44,301 nucleotides of DNA from Actinomycetes bacterium (GCA_021155985.1 JAJNBA010000025.1:1-44301); one strand, 5' to 3'. Positions 23,120-32,635 are shown, counted from the first letter of the stretch. Notes: a model not told the origin generated them from the letters alone. Program-made: numbers and translations.

Positions 23120-24616
23120 TTGCGCGCCGCTCACCGCTCCCGTGTGCCCCGACGTTCGACGACCCTGGCCGGGTGCACCCTCGCCATGGTGCTCGGCCTG
23201 CCGCTCGTAGCGCTCGCCGATTGGCCGCAGTTCCAAGGCGGGCCGTCGCACGACGGTCTGTCCGACGGACCCTCCGCACCTTTCGAGGTGGCGTGGCGCC
23301 ACGGCGACATCGCGATCGAGGATGCGGATGTGACCGGAGGGCTCTCGTCTCCGATCGTCGCGGACGACGGCACGATCGTGGTCGTGGGACCCCACGAGGT
23401 TCTCGCGATCGACGGCGAGGATCGCTCCGAGGTGTTCTCCGTCGAGCGCGACCTTGGGCCGTCGGTTCCGGCGGCGATCGGCGAGGGGGCCGACGGTCCG
23501 GTCGTGGTGTTCGCGGAGGGGTTCGGCGACAGGGGCCCGTCCCCCAGCGCTTCCGCGACGGCGTCATCCTCGGCATCGCCCTCGGCTCATCCGGAGGAAG
23601 AGGACGACGTCGACTCCCACCTCGTGGCGATCGATCTCCGGACGGGGGAGCCGGTGTGGACCCCGTCTGTCCCGCTCGAGGACGTCGTCGTGACCCCGAT
23701 CGCCGCCGACGAGGACGCCGCCTACGCCGGTGATCTCAGCGGCCACGTCACGGCCGTAGAGCTGTCGTCGGGGGACGTTCGCTGGTCGGCGGATCTCGGC
23801 AGCTCGATCGCCGGAGCCGTGACGATCGACGAAGATCGGGCACTCGTCGCCACGCAGGGGCAGCAGCAGATCCCGGGAACGGTGGTGGCCCTCGATCGGT
23901 CGACGGGCGAAGAGCTGTGGCGGAGTCCCGAGGACGTCGTCCGGGGGAATCTCGTCTCCGCTCCGGTGGTCGCAGACGGGCGGATCCTGGTGCTGGAGCC
24001 CGGGTCGGTGGTGGCCCTGGACCCGACGGACGGAAGGCTGGTGTGGCGGACGGAGATCATCAATCCGATCGCGCCCCCGTTTTCACCGCAGGCGATCGCG
24101 GCGCTGGCACCGGTCTCCGCCGACGGGATGGTCTTCGTCGTGGATGTGACGGGACGTGCCTACGGCCTGGACGCCGAGACCGGGGTGGAGCTCTGGGATC
24201 AGGCGCTCAACGACCCGTCCCCACTCACGCCCGCGGTGCTCACCGACGCACATCTACTGGTGCCGACGAACTCCGGCGCGCTCTACGCGGTCGACCGGAC
24301 GACAGGGCATCTGGCGTTCCGGTTCGACACGGGAGGGACCTTCCTGCGCGGGCTTGCCGATGCGGGCGAGGTGCTCGTCGGGGTTACGGGCGTGGACGAT
24401 GGCGAGATCGTGGCCCTCGGCGAGGACCCGGACGGCGTGCTCACGGATGAGCCGTCGCCTACGACCGTGGACCTGGGGAAGCTCCTCGCCGGCTTCGCCC
24501 TGGGTGTGATCCCGACGGCCATCGTTGCCGTGACGCTCGCTCGCCCACTCCAGCGTCGGCTCGGACCGAAACCGACGCCGATCCCCGCGTCCGACGACCA
24601 TGGGGAGGTCGGATGA
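23120..24616 (+). CDS. Exported PQQ-binding-like beta-propeller protein, membrane anchored
   Basis: 498 residues. An N-terminal signal or anchor sequence (about 14-33) ends ALADWPQFQGGPSHDG, the usual first blade of PQQ-like propellers (WPQFRGxxxHxG). Repeated blade motifs follow: LVAIDLRTGEPVW, VTAVELSSGDVRW, VVALDRSTGEELWR, VVALDPTDGRLVWR, AYGLDAETGVELWD, LYAVDRTTGHLAFR, giving about seven blades. A Ser/Ala/Glu linker sits around 138-165. Near the C-terminus (about 452-474) is a membrane helix followed by Arg-rich cytoplasmic sequence. Family members such as BamB-like proteins act as scaffolds; enzyme-type PQQ ligands are not evident. TTG start; alternative GTG at about 23148. It overlaps the next membrane-protein gene by 4 bases. 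Confidence 0.85.
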   Translation: MRAAHRSRVPRRSTTLAGCTLAMVLGLPLVALADWPQFQGGPSHDGLSDGPSAPFEVAWRHGDIAIEDADVTGGLSSPIVADDGTIVVVGPHEVLAIDGEDRSEVFSVERDLGPSVPAAIGEGADGPVVVFAEGFGDRGPSPSASATASSSASPSAHPEEEDDVDSHLVAIDLRTGEPVWTPSVPLEDVVVTPIAADEDAAYAGDLSGHVTAVELSSGDVRWSADLGSSIAGAVTIDEDRALVATQGQQQIPGTVVALDRSTGEELWRSPEDVVRGNLVSAPVVADGRILVLEPGSVVALDPTDGRLVWRTEIINPIAPPFSPQAIAALAPVSADGMVFVVDVTGRAYGLDAETGVELWDQALNDPSPLTPAVLTDAHLLVPTNSGALYAVDRTTGHLAFRFDTGGTFLRGLADAGEVLVGVTGVDDGEIVALGEDPDGVLTDEPSPTTVDLGKLLAGFALGVIPTAIVAVTLARPLQRRLGPKPTPIPASDDHGEVG

Positions 24617-25557
24617 GCGCTTCCGTCCGCGGTTCCAGAGGGCGGCCGGCTCCCGCTCGGCGCGGGGAGATGCTCTCGCGGATGTCCGTCCCCCCGTTGG
24701 ACTCGATGCCGCCGATCCGGACGTCCCTTGCCCGCGGCCTCGCCGGCACCTGGTCGAGCCCGTTCGTCGTGGTTGGGATCGTCGCCTGGATCCTGGTGGA
24801 ATGGCTCGTCGTCGTCGCACTCGGCTATCCGGGACCCTTCGCATGGCTCGCCCATAGTGCAGCGCCGGCGCCCCTCAGCACCTACTCCGATCTGTTCCTC
24901 TCGATCGGGACGCTCGGGCTCGCGAAAGGCTTCCCGCTCGTCTTCGTCACCTCCGGCCTGGCCCATGCACTCCTCCACGCGATCGTGGTGGGGCTCGCCG
25001 TCGAGTCCGTCGAGACCGGGACCGCCAGCCGGTGGGGGGCGATCCGCGGATTGCGCGCATTCCCCGTCACCTTCGCGATCCACGCGTTCGGCGTCGCGGT
25101 GCTCTTCATCCAGCAACTCGCGGCCGGGGTCGGAGGCGCGGGTCTCTCCAACATCCTGCAGATCGCCATCTTCGTTCTCGCGACGTGGGTGTTCGCCTTC
25201 GCGCCGGTGATCGCCGTGACCGAGGATCGAGGGTTCCTCGATGGCCTCGGTCGTTCGATCCGCGCAGCTCGGCTCCCCGGGTCGGGGAACCTGACGTTCG
25301 CCGTGCTCTACGTCGTTCCCTGGTACGCCACCTATGCCGCGACGGTCGTCGGGTCCGTCCCCGGATCGGGACTCGGCGTGAACCCCCCGTACTCGGCTTG
25401 GATCTTCGTGGTCGTGGTGAGCCTCCTCCACATCGCGATCATCGGGGCCATCGCGTTGCGGTACCTGGCGATCGCAGGCGAGGTGCCGGATGCCCCCGTC
25501 CGCGCGGCGCCGGCGCGTGGCCAGCGTGCGCGAGGAAGGCGCTCGGGGCGCCGGTAG
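24613..25557 (+). CDS. Multi-spanning membrane protein, function unknown
   Basis: 314-residue protein with a polar, Arg-rich N-terminus (1-45), then about six hydrophobic segments (approximately 50-72, 92-125, 145-165, 176-200, 222-245, 262-285) and an Arg-rich C-terminal tail. I recognise no catalytic motif. ATG overlaps the stop of the propeller gene (ATGA), so the exported propeller and this membrane protein are probably translated together and may act in one complex. The start may be internal, because the first hydrophobic segment begins only at about residue 50. Confidence 0.8.
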   Translation: MSASVRGSRGRPAPARRGEMLSRMSVPPLDSMPPIRTSLARGLAGTWSSPFVVVGIVAWILVEWLVVVALGYPGPFAWLAHSAAPAPLSTYSDLFLSIGTLGLAKGFPLVFVTSGLAHALLHAIVVGLAVESVETGTASRWGAIRGLRAFPVTFAIHAFGVAVLFIQQLAAGVGGAGLSNILQIAIFVLATWVFAFAPVIAVTEDRGFLDGLGRSIRAARLPGSGNLTFAVLYVVPWYATYAATVVGSVPGSGLGVNPPYSAWIFVVVVSLLHIAIIGAIALRYLAIAGEVPDAPVRAAPARGQRARGRRSGRR

Positions 25558-25573
25558 CACGCATCGCCGCTGG

Positions 25574-25709
25574 TAGACTGCCCCGCGCCGGTGCCGGAAG
25601 GCGCCGAGCACGCACGTCCGAGGACCGCGACGGCGGGGTCCCAAGCCGAGGCCTGGGCCGCCCGCGGGAAGATCCGGACGGAGGAAGAAACCAACACCAG
25701 GAGGGAAAC
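25574..25709 (+). promoter_or_regulatory. rpsB promoter element and structured leader
   Basis: TAGACT at 25574-25579 is a likely -10 box. The transcript would carry a leader of about 120 bases before the rpsB GTG, in contrast to the leaderless genes of the window. Near its 5' end CGGTGCC-GGAA-GGCGCCG (25589-25606) folds into a 7-bp hairpin with a GGAA loop. AGGAGGG lies 6 bases before the start. A long structured leader on rpsB could carry autoregulation by S2, as known in other bacteria, but I see no match to a defined S2 motif. Confidence 0.45.
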
Positions 25710-26642
25710 GTGCCTGTCGTCACCAGGCGGGAGCTTCTCGAGGCCGGCGTCCACTTCGGCCACCAGACCAGACGGTGGAACCCGAAGATGCAGCGCTACC
25801 TGTTCGGGGAGCGGTCCGGCATCTACATCATCGATCTCGAGAAGTCCCTCGCCGGCATCGAGGAGACGTTCGAGTTCGTTCGCGATCTCGGCCGACGTCG
25901 CGGCACCGTCCTGTTCATCGGGACCAAGAAGCAGGCCCAGGAGGTCGTCGAGGAGCATGCGAGTCGCGTCGGCATGCCGTTCGTGAACAACCGATGGCTC
26001 GGCGGCATGCTCACGAACTTCAGCACCATCTCCAAGCGGTTGGTCCGGCTCCGGGAGCTGCGGGAGATGGAGTCCTCCGACGCGATGGACAACCTCCCGA
26101 AGAAGGAAGTCATCCGCCTCAGGCGCGAGCGCGAGAAGCTCGAGCGCAACCTCGGGGGCATCCAGGCGCTGGAGCGGCTCCCCGACGCCGTCTTCGTGGT
26201 CGACACGAAGAAGGAGCAGATCGCGGTGACCGAGGCGCGCAAGCTCGAGATCCCCGTGATCGCGATCGTGGACACGAACTGCGATCCGGACGAGGTGGAC
26301 TACGTGATCCCGGGCAACGACGACGCGATCCGCGCCGTGAGCCTCGTCGCTCGTGTCGTCGCGGACGCGCTCGCAGAGGGTTACGGGATGGCGAAGGACG
26401 AGGTGATCGAGAAGTCCGCCGCACGACGCCCCACTGCGGCACCGCGCCGGTCAACGACCGCCGCCCCGGCTCCCGCGGACGAGGACGTGCCGTCCGCCGA
26501 GGACGCCGCCGCGATCGCGGCCAGCACCGTCTTCGAGCCCGATCTCCCGACCCCGGAGACCGCAGAGGAGGAGCCGGAGGTGGTCGCCGAAGCCGCGATC
26601 GATGAACCGGCGCCTGCCGCTCCATCGAAGGGCGAGGCATGA
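25710..26642 (+). CDS. rpsB: 30S ribosomal protein uS2 with acidic C-terminal extension
   Basis: 310-residue small-subunit protein. Residues 1-230 are canonical uS2: [112 protein letters not shown]. The last 75 residues are an Ala/Pro/Glu tail that ends PSKGEA. GTG 25710 is chosen because AGGAGGG precedes it; the frame extends far upstream only as a shadow of the membrane-protein gene. It overlaps tsf by 4 bases (ATGA), starting the rpsB-tsf-pyrH-frr-cdsA operon. Confidence 0.97.
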   Translation: MPVVTRRELLEAGVHFGHQTRRWNPKMQRYLFGERSGIYIIDLEKSLAGIEETFEFVRDLGRRRGTVLFIGTKKQAQEVVEEHASRVGMPFVNNRWLGGMLTNFSTISKRLVRLRELREMESSDAMDNLPKKEVIRLRREREKLERNLGGIQALERLPDAVFVVDTKKEQIAVTEARKLEIPVIAIVDTNCDPDEVDYVIPGNDDAIRAVSLVARVVADALAEGYGMAKDEVIEKSAARRPTAAPRRSTTAAPAPADEDVPSAEDAAAIAASTVFEPDLPTPETAEEEPEVVAEAAIDEPAPAAPSKGEA

Positions 26643-27250
26643 CCGACATCTCCGCCGACCAGGTGAAGAAGCTCCGCGAGCTCACCGGCGCGGGGATGAT
26701 GGATTGCAAGCGTGCGCTCCAGGAGGCGGGCGGTGACGTCGACAAGGCGGTCGAGCTGCTGCGAGAGAAGGGGCTCGCTTCCGCCGCCAAGCGCGCCGAC
26801 CGCACGGCCGATCAGGGTCTGATCGACAGCTACATCCATTTCAACAACACGGTGGGCGTGCTCATCGAGGTCAACAGCGAGACGGACTTCGTGGCGAACA
26901 CGGCCGAGTTCAAGCAGCTGGTGAAGGACATCGCGCTCCATATCGCGAGCCCCGCCGCTCCGCGCTGGCTCAGGCGCGAGGACGTCCCCGCGGACGTCAT
27001 CCGGCAGGAGGAGCACATCGCCCTGGCGCAGGCCAAGGAGGCCGGGAAGCCCGAGAACGTGCTCGACAGGATCGTCGAGGGGAAGCTCAACGCCTTCTAT
27101 CAAGGCTCTGTGCTCCTGGAGCAGCCGTACGTGAAAGACGACGCGAAAACGATCCAGCAGTTGCTCGATGAGGTCGCCGCCAAGGTCGGCGAGAAGGTTG
27201 CCGTCCGCCGATTCGTCCGATACAAGCTTGGTGAATCCATCGAGGCCTGA
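26639..27250 (+). CDS. tsf: Elongation factor Ts, short type
   Basis: Nucleotide-exchange factor for EF-Tu. The 203-residue protein has the N-terminal UBA-like domain with [19 protein letters not shown] (9-27), and the core motif [15 protein letters not shown]. It is much shorter than the 270-280 residues common in actinobacteria; one of the two core half-repeats is missing, as in Thermus-type EF-Ts, which works as a dimer. The key EF-Tu contact motif TDFVA is intact. The stop overlaps the pyrH ATG (TGATG). Confidence 0.95.
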   Translation: MTDISADQVKKLRELTGAGMMDCKRALQEAGGDVDKAVELLREKGLASAAKRADRTADQGLIDSYIHFNNTVGVLIEVNSETDFVANTAEFKQLVKDIALHIASPAAPRWLRREDVPADVIRQEEHIALAQAKEAGKPENVLDRIVEGKLNAFYQGSVLLEQPYVKDDAKTIQQLLDEVAAKVGEKVAVRRFVRYKLGESIEA

Positions 27251-28038
27251 TGGCCCTCGACGCCGACGCCGCCGGGACGATCACGAGGGGAGCGCACGCG
27301 CACGTGACGGAGAGGAGTCCCGAGGGGACCGGATACCACCGCGTCCTCCTCAAGCTCTCCGGCGAGGCGTTCGCCCCCACCGACGGCACGGGGATCAGCA
27401 CGGAGGCGACCGCGCTGATCGGCCGGCAGCTCGCCGAGGTCGTCGACCTGGGCGCTCAGGTCGCGGTCGTGGTCGGTGGCGGCAACATCTGGCGGGGCCG
27501 CCAAGCGCCGGCGATCGAGCGGAGCCGGGCCGATTACATGGGGATGCTCGCCACGGTGATGAACTCCCTGGCGCTGCAGGACTCGCTCGAGAAGCTGCAC
27601 GTGCCCACACGGGTGCAGACGGCGATCCAGATGACGCAGCTCGCCGAGCCCTTCATCCCTCTGCGGGCGCGACGACACCTCGAGAAGGGGCGTGTGGTGA
27701 TCTTCGCAGCAGGTCTCGGCGTCCCGTACTTCTCCACCGATACCTGCGCCGCACAGCGAGCGCTCGAGATCGGTGCCAACGCGCTCCTCAAGGGAACGAA
27801 GGTGGACGGCGTGTACACGGCCGACCCCAAGCTCGTCCCGGGGGCCTCCCGCCTGGCGGAGGTCGGCTACGTCGACATCCTCCGCGAGGGCTACCAGGTG
27901 ATGGACGCCACGGCGATCTCGCTCTGCATGGAGAACGACCTACCGATCATCGTCTTCGATCTCTGGGAAGAGGGGAACATCCGCCGCGTGGTGATGGGTG
28001 AGACCGTGGGTTCGCTGGTCCATGGGGGGACGAGATGA
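27250..28038 (+). CDS. pyrH: UMP kinase
   Basis: Phosphorylates UMP to UDP with ATP in pyrimidine nucleotide synthesis. The 262-residue amino-acid-kinase-fold protein has [10 protein letters not shown] (ATP phosphate binding), [51 protein letters not shown] and the ADPKLVPGA segment. The first 20 or so residues before [12 protein letters not shown] are an unusual extension; GTG at 27304 is a possible alternative start that would remove 18 residues. The chosen ATG is coupled to the tsf stop. frr follows with a 4-base overlap. Confidence 0.95.
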   Translation: MALDADAAGTITRGAHAHVTERSPEGTGYHRVLLKLSGEAFAPTDGTGISTEATALIGRQLAEVVDLGAQVAVVVGGGNIWRGRQAPAIERSRADYMGMLATVMNSLALQDSLEKLHVPTRVQTAIQMTQLAEPFIPLRARRHLEKGRVVIFAAGLGVPYFSTDTCAAQRALEIGANALLKGTKVDGVYTADPKLVPGASRLAEVGYVDILREGYQVMDATAISLCMENDLPIIVFDLWEEGNIRRVVMGETVGSLVHGGTR

Positions 28039-28595
28039 CGATCGATTCGTCCCTCAAGGAGGCGGACCACAAGATGGAGCAGGCGCTCGCCCATCTCCGG
28101 GAGGACCTCTCCTCGGTCCGGACCGGCAGGGCTTCGGGATCCGTGCTCAGCCGGATCACCGTGGAGTACTACGGAACGCCCGTTCCTCTGAACCAGCTCG
28201 CGTCCGTGAACGTGCCCGAACCGCGCCTGCTGGTCGTCCAGCCGTTCGACAAGAACTCGATCTCACAGATCGAGAAGGCGATCCAACAGAGCGACCTCGG
28301 GATCACGCCGTCGAACGACGGGCAGGTGATCCGGCTGGCGTTCCCCCCGCTCACGGAGGAGCGCCGGAAGGACCTCGTGAAACAGGTCCATCATCGAGCC
28401 GAAGAGGGTCGTGTCGCGGTCCGCAACGTCCGCCGGCACGCGAAGGATGATATGGAGAAGCTTGAGCGGGAGCATTCCATCTCGGAAGATGAGCTCTCGA
28501 GGGGAGAGAAGGAGCTCCAGAAGCTGACGGACCGATACGTGGCGTCGATCGACGAGGTGCAGCGCCACAAGGAATCTGAGCTCATGGAGGTCTAG
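28035..28595 (+). CDS. frr: Ribosome recycling factor
   Basis: Splits post-termination ribosomes together with EF-G. The 186-residue protein has the RRF signatures [37 protein letters not shown]-like [36 protein letters not shown] and [15 protein letters not shown]. Length matches the family (185). ATG overlaps the pyrH stop (ATGA), and its own stop shares a base with the cdsA GTG (TAGTG). Confidence 0.97.
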   Translation: MTIDSSLKEADHKMEQALAHLREDLSSVRTGRASGSVLSRITVEYYGTPVPLNQLASVNVPEPRLLVVQPFDKNSISQIEKAIQQSDLGITPSNDGQVIRLAFPPLTEERRKDLVKQVHHRAEEGRVAVRNVRRHAKDDMEKLEREHSISEDELSRGEKELQKLTDRYVASIDEVQRHKESELMEV

Positions 28596-30178
28596 TGCCC
28601 GACGACGAGCGTGAGAGCGACGATCTGTTCGAGGATCTCGACAAGTTCTTCGCCCCGATCAAGGACGTCGACTGGGACGAGCGGGAGGGGTCTCCGGCAA
28701 CGACGGCATCGCCGGACCCGGCGGCATCCGAGGAAGAGCACGTCACGGTGCGGAGCGAGCCTGAGCAGGTGGTCTCTGTGCCCGCAGCGGACGATGAGAC
28801 GCCCGCGACCGTCTTCGATGACGATGATGTCGACGACGATGGGGATTGGTACGACACCGCGTCGCTCGAACCGGTGGGGCAGGCCCTGGGAGGTTCCGTC
28901 GGCAGCGACGACGACGCGGACGAGATGCCGCCCGGTGGCCCCGCGGTGATGCAGGGCGCCGACGAGGACCAGGCGGATCTGTTCGCACCGCCCGCCGCCG
29001 CCGATGACGACTGGCCCGCCGACGAGGTCGGGGACCCGCAGACGACGCGTCCCTCCGACGCGGAGCTCGAGGAGGCAGCGGCGCACTTCGCGGACTCACT
29101 CGGCGATGAGGGCACGCCAGCAGCACCCCGCGTCGTCCAGATCGACGAGGAGAACGCGACCGACCTCATGGAGGAGCTCGGGGCCGAGCCCTATCCGCCG
29201 GATGCGCAGGAGGACGTCTTCGCCGCGATGGCCGAGGAGGAGCCGTCACGAACGATCGTGGTCGGTGGGGAGGGTCTCGGCGGGCCGAGCTGGCAAGAGC
29301 CGGCCGCGGTCGAGGTCGGAGCCGACCTCGACCGGCGCGGTGCCGAGCGAGACATGCCGGCTGCCTTCCTCACGGGGATCGTCCTTGCCGGCGCCGCGGT
29401 GATCGCGCTCCTGATCGGCGAAGGCGTCTTCGCGGTGGTCGCGGCGGTCGTGGCGCTCGTCGCGCAGGGTGAGCTGTACGGAGTGATGGTGAAGCACCAT
29501 CGGCAACCGGCCACCGCGGTGGGTTTGGTGAGCGGCGCGCTCGTCCTCGCTGGTGCGTACTACCACGGTGAGGCGGGGCTGACCTCGATGGTGTCCCTCG
29601 GTTTGCTGGCCACCTTCCTGTGGTACCTCACCGTGCCTGCACCGCACCGGAAGGACCTCGTCGGCAACATCAGTCTCACGATGCTCGGTCTGGTGTGGAT
29701 CCCCGCCCTCGCCGGAGCGTTGCTGATCATCCTCACCGCGTTCGGCGCCGAGGTCGTGGTGGCGGTGATCGCGCTCACGTTCGTCTTCGATACCGCGGCC
29801 TTCTTGATCGGCTCGGTCTGGGGCGGATCGTTCGTCCAACGACCGCTCGCGCCTGCGACGAGCCCGAAGAAGTCGATCGAAGGACTCGTCGGTGCGTCGT
29901 TGATCACCGTGATCGTCTCGATGGCGTTCATCACCTCGTTCGTCGACGTGGCCCCGGACATCTTCTCCGGGGCGCGCGTGAACGCGGCGTTGCTGGGGAT
30001 CGTCGTCTCGCTGGCGGCCACGTTCGGGGACCTCGCGGAATCACTGATCAAGCGCGACGTGGGTGTGAAGGACATGGGGAGCGTTCTCCCCGGACACGGA
30101 GGCGTCCTCGACCGGATCGATTCGCTGCTCTTCGTGGCGCCGGCCGCCCTGCTCCTGCTGCGGGTCATCGCCTTCTAG
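28595..30178 (+). CDS. cdsA: Phosphatidate cytidylyltransferase with large acidic N-terminal extension
   Basis: Makes CDP-diacylglycerol from phosphatidate and CTP for phospholipid synthesis. Residues about 255-527 are the CdsA membrane domain with roughly eight helices and the family signature SLIKRDVGVKDMGSVLPGHG near 472-491, with the GGVLDRIDSLLF part after it. Residues 1-250 are an added soluble region, very rich in Asp and Glu (for example FDDDDVDDDGDW), with predicted disorder and a short motif EEPSRTIVVGGEGLGG near the end. CdsA is usually 270-300 residues. Short acidic leaders occur in actinobacteria, but I do not recognise this one. GTG start is coupled to frr. Confidence 0.93.
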   Translation: MPDDERESDDLFEDLDKFFAPIKDVDWDEREGSPATTASPDPAASEEEHVTVRSEPEQVVSVPAADDETPATVFDDDDVDDDGDWYDTASLEPVGQALGGSVGSDDDADEMPPGGPAVMQGADEDQADLFAPPAAADDDWPADEVGDPQTTRPSDAELEEAAAHFADSLGDEGTPAAPRVVQIDEENATDLMEELGAEPYPPDAQEDVFAAMAEEEPSRTIVVGGEGLGGPSWQEPAAVEVGADLDRRGAERDMPAAFLTGIVLAGAAVIALLIGEGVFAVVAAVVALVAQGELYGVMVKHHRQPATAVGLVSGALVLAGAYYHGEAGLTSMVSLGLLATFLWYLTVPAPHRKDLVGNISLTMLGLVWIPALAGALLIILTAFGAEVVVAVIALTFVFDTAAFLIGSVWGGSFVQRPLAPATSPKKSIEGLVGASLITVIVSMAFITSFVDVAPDIFSGARVNAALLGIVVSLAATFGDLAESLIKRDVGVKDMGSVLPGHGGVLDRIDSLLFVAPAALLLLRVIAF

Positions 30179-30239
30179 CGACCCGTTCCAGGTCGTAGCG
30201 TTCTGACCCGGTTGCTCCTTGTTCCCTTGCGCACGGGGG

Positions 30240-30245
30240 TAGTCT
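30240..30245 (+). promoter_or_regulatory. Putative -10 box for leaderless dxr transcript
   Basis: TAGTCT ends 6 bases before the dxr ATG. TTGTTC lies 15 bases upstream of the box and is a weak -35 candidate with a short spacer. Confidence 0.5.
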
Positions 30246-30251
30246 GTTCCC

Positions 30252-31409
30252 ATGCGGAGCGTCACCATCCTCGGATCGACGGGCTCGGTCGGGACCCAGG
30301 CGCTGGATGTGGTCCGTCGCAATCCCGAGCGGTTCAAGGTCATCGGCTTGTCCGCAGCGGGGACGAACGAGGAGCTCCTCGCCGGCCAGATCCGCGAGTT
30401 CCTCCCTCCGGTCGTCGGGATCGCCGATGAAGAGGCGGCGGAGGAGGTCCGGACGCACCTCGGCTCGATCCGCGGTGTGGACTTCGTCGTCGGCCCCGAA
30501 GCGGCCGAACGCCTGGCATCGGAGGCCGAAGCGGACATCGTGCTCAACGCTCTCGTGGGCTCGTCGGGGCTGGGCCCCACGCTCGCCGCGCTCCAGAGTG
30601 GGAAGACCCTGGCCCTCGCCAACAAGGAATCCCTCGTCGTCGGTGGCGAGCTGGTCATGGACCTGATCAAGGGTGAGCCGGAGCGGCTCCTGCCGGTCGA
30701 CTCCGAGCACGCGGCGCTCGCGATGGCGCTCCGCGGTGAGCGCCGGGAAGACCTCAAGCGCGTGGTGCTCACGGGCTCGGGCGGCCCGTTCCGCGGATGG
30801 ACCGCCACCGAGCTGGCCAAGGCCTCGATGAAGGAAGCGCTCCAGCACCCCGTCTGGTCGATGGGGCCCAAGATCACGATCGACTCCGCCACGCTCATGA
30901 ACAAGGGCCTCGAGGTGATCGAGGCGCACTACCTCTTCGGCCTGGAGTATTCGCAGATCCACGTGCTCATCCACCCGGAGGGCCTCGTCCACGCGATCGC
31001 CGAATTCCGCGACGGCTCGATGCGAGCCGAGATGGCGACGGCAGACATGCGGTTGCCGATCCAGCTCGCCTTGGCGTGGCCGGAGCGGCTGCCGACGGGC
31101 GTCGCGTCGCTCCCCCTCACGGAGTCGCCGCTCACGTTCGAGCCCGTCGATCACGAGGCCTTCCCGGCCGTGGATCTCGCCTATCGGGTCGGCGGGCTGG
31201 GACTCACGTTCCCCGCGGTGATGAACGCCGCGAACGAGGTGGCGGTGATGGCGTTCCTCGAGGGGAAGATCTCGCTCCCCCGCATCGTGGAGATCGTTCA
31301 GACCATCGTCGACGAGCACGAACCACCCTCGGTCGTCTCGGTCGTGCACATCGAGCGCGCGGACATCTGGGCCCGTCGCCGCACGGCGGAGATCATCGAG
31401 GCCCGCTAG
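30252..31409 (+). CDS. dxr: 1-deoxy-D-xylulose 5-phosphate reductoisomerase
   Basis: Second step of the MEP isoprenoid pathway, converting DXP to MEP with NADPH. The 385-residue protein starts with the Rossmann motif ILGSTGSVGTQALDVV (6-21). It carries LANKESLVVGGE, the metal-binding LPVDSEHAAL, SGSGGPFR-type flexible loop, HPVWSMGPKITIDSATLMNK (metal and substrate binding) and FPAVMNAANEVAVMAFL. Length is typical. rseP begins on the base after the stop, the common dxr-rseP pairing; ispG, often next, is displaced by a two-component system and yjbQ. Confidence 0.97.
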   Translation: MRSVTILGSTGSVGTQALDVVRRNPERFKVIGLSAAGTNEELLAGQIREFLPPVVGIADEEAAEEVRTHLGSIRGVDFVVGPEAAERLASEAEADIVLNALVGSSGLGPTLAALQSGKTLALANKESLVVGGELVMDLIKGEPERLLPVDSEHAALAMALRGERREDLKRVVLTGSGGPFRGWTATELAKASMKEALQHPVWSMGPKITIDSATLMNKGLEVIEAHYLFGLEYSQIHVLIHPEGLVHAIAEFRDGSMRAEMATADMRLPIQLALAWPERLPTGVASLPLTESPLTFEPVDHEAFPAVDLAYRVGGLGLTFPAVMNAANEVAVMAFLEGKISLPRIVEIVQTIVDEHEPPSVVSVVHIERADIWARRRTAEIIEAR

Positions 31410-32534
31410 GTGGGCGGCCCGCTCGCGATCGTCGGGTTCCTCGCACTCATCCTGCTCGTCGTGATCCCGATCCACGAGCTCGGCCACCTCTTGGTCGCGA
31501 GACGGTTCGGGTTCAAGATCCAGGAGTACTTCGTCGGCTTCGGGCCGAAGCTCTGGTCGATGAAGCGTGGCGAGACGGAGTACGGCATCAAGGCGATCCC
31601 GGCAGGCGGCTACGTGAAGATCGCCGGGATGAATCCGTACGAGACGGTCCCGGCCGAAGATGTCGCTCGCGCGTACGGGTCGAAGCCCATCTGGCAGCGC
31701 GCGCTGGTGATCCTGGCGGGTCCGTTGTCGCACGCGCTCGTCGGCGCGCTCCTGTACTTCACCTTGTTCGTCACGTACGGGGATGTGAACACCGAGCTCG
31801 TGGTGGTGGGCGAGGTCACCCCGACGCTCGACGGAAGTGCCTCGCCCGCGCTCGAAGCGGGGCTCCGGGTCGGCGATGTCGTGACCCGCGTCGGCGACCT
31901 GGACGATCCGACGCCCGATTCCCTCGGCCGCTACGTCACCGCATACGCGCAGGACCATCCCGGCGAGCCGCTCACGTACGTGATCGAGCGCGACGGCCGT
32001 CCCCTCTCCCTCGAGATCGTCCCGCGACTCGTCACGGAGGACGAGATCAGGAGGGGACGGATCGGGTTCACGCTCGGCGCCGAGGACCTGTCGATCCCCG
32101 GCTCGGTGGTGGAGTCGGGGGAGTGGGTCGGGAGAGCCGCGTGGAACAGCGTGACGACCATCCCGAAGGTGTTCACGGTGGGCGTCGGTCGCACGTTCTC
32201 CGTGCTGTTCACCGACGAGCCACGACGGGACGACGATGTCACGAGCCTGGTGGGCGTCAGCCGGCAGATCGGCGGCGCCGGCGAGCGCGGGGACTGGGGG
32301 TTGTTCCTGAACTTCGCCGCCTACGTCACGATCTTCATCGGCGTGGTGAACCTGATCCCGCTTCCTCCGTTGGACGGCGGTCACCTTTTGCTGCTCGCGT
32401 GGGAGAAGGCGACGGGCCGGCAAGCCGACTACCGCAAGCTCGTCCCGGTCTCGGCGGCCGTCATCGTCTTCCTCTCGGTCTTCGCGATCGCGACGGTCTT
32501 CCTCGACATCACGGAACCGCTCCCGCTGATCTAG
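31410..32534 (+). CDS. rseP: RseP/SpoIVFB-type site-2 protease (M50B) with PDZ domain
   Basis: Intramembrane zinc protease that cuts membrane-anchored regulators such as anti-sigma factors and remnant signal peptides. The 374-residue protein has the first membrane helix with the active site HELGH at 22-26, the GFGPKLWS motif, a membrane-associated beta-loop (AIPAGGYVKIAGM), a central PDZ domain (about 128-215), and the C-terminal LIPLPPLDGGH motif that supplies the third zinc ligand. In mycobacteria the orthologue Rip1 also lies between dxr and ispG. It is the second M50 protease in the window and lacks the nucleotide-binding domains of the one at 9992-12271. Confidence 0.95.
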   Translation: MGGPLAIVGFLALILLVVIPIHELGHLLVARRFGFKIQEYFVGFGPKLWSMKRGETEYGIKAIPAGGYVKIAGMNPYETVPAEDVARAYGSKPIWQRALVILAGPLSHALVGALLYFTLFVTYGDVNTELVVVGEVTPTLDGSASPALEAGLRVGDVVTRVGDLDDPTPDSLGRYVTAYAQDHPGEPLTYVIERDGRPLSLEIVPRLVTEDEIRRGRIGFTLGAEDLSIPGSVVESGEWVGRAAWNSVTTIPKVFTVGVGRTFSVLFTDEPRRDDDVTSLVGVSRQIGGAGERGDWGLFLNFAAYVTIFIGVVNLIPLPPLDGGHLLLLAWEKATGRQADYRKLVPVSAAVIVFLSVFAIATVFLDITEPLPLI

Positions 32535-32623
32535 GGTCGCGTCGCTCGCTCCGTGGGGACCGAGCGTCCCCCTCACCACGATTTCTCCATCCCGGGGAGG
32601 CGCTGTGGGCGGGGTGGGGTGGA

Positions 32624-32629
32624 TACGAT
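32624..32629 (+). promoter_or_regulatory. Putative -10 box for leaderless response-regulator transcript
   Basis: TACGAT ends 6 bases before GTG 32636. It decides the start: an ATG at 32628 is in another frame, and the longer upstream frame has no promoter or ribosome binding site. Confidence 0.5.
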
Positions 32630-32635
32630 GGCATC

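Noticed and set aside
23564-23600. Ser/Ala codon repeat in the propeller gene as a phase-variation repeat
   Set aside because: Low-complexity linker codons vary and keep frame; no perfect tandem repeat.
30165-32579. Minus-strand 804-codon frame opposite dxr/rseP
   Set aside because: Antisense shadow of two well-recognised genes.
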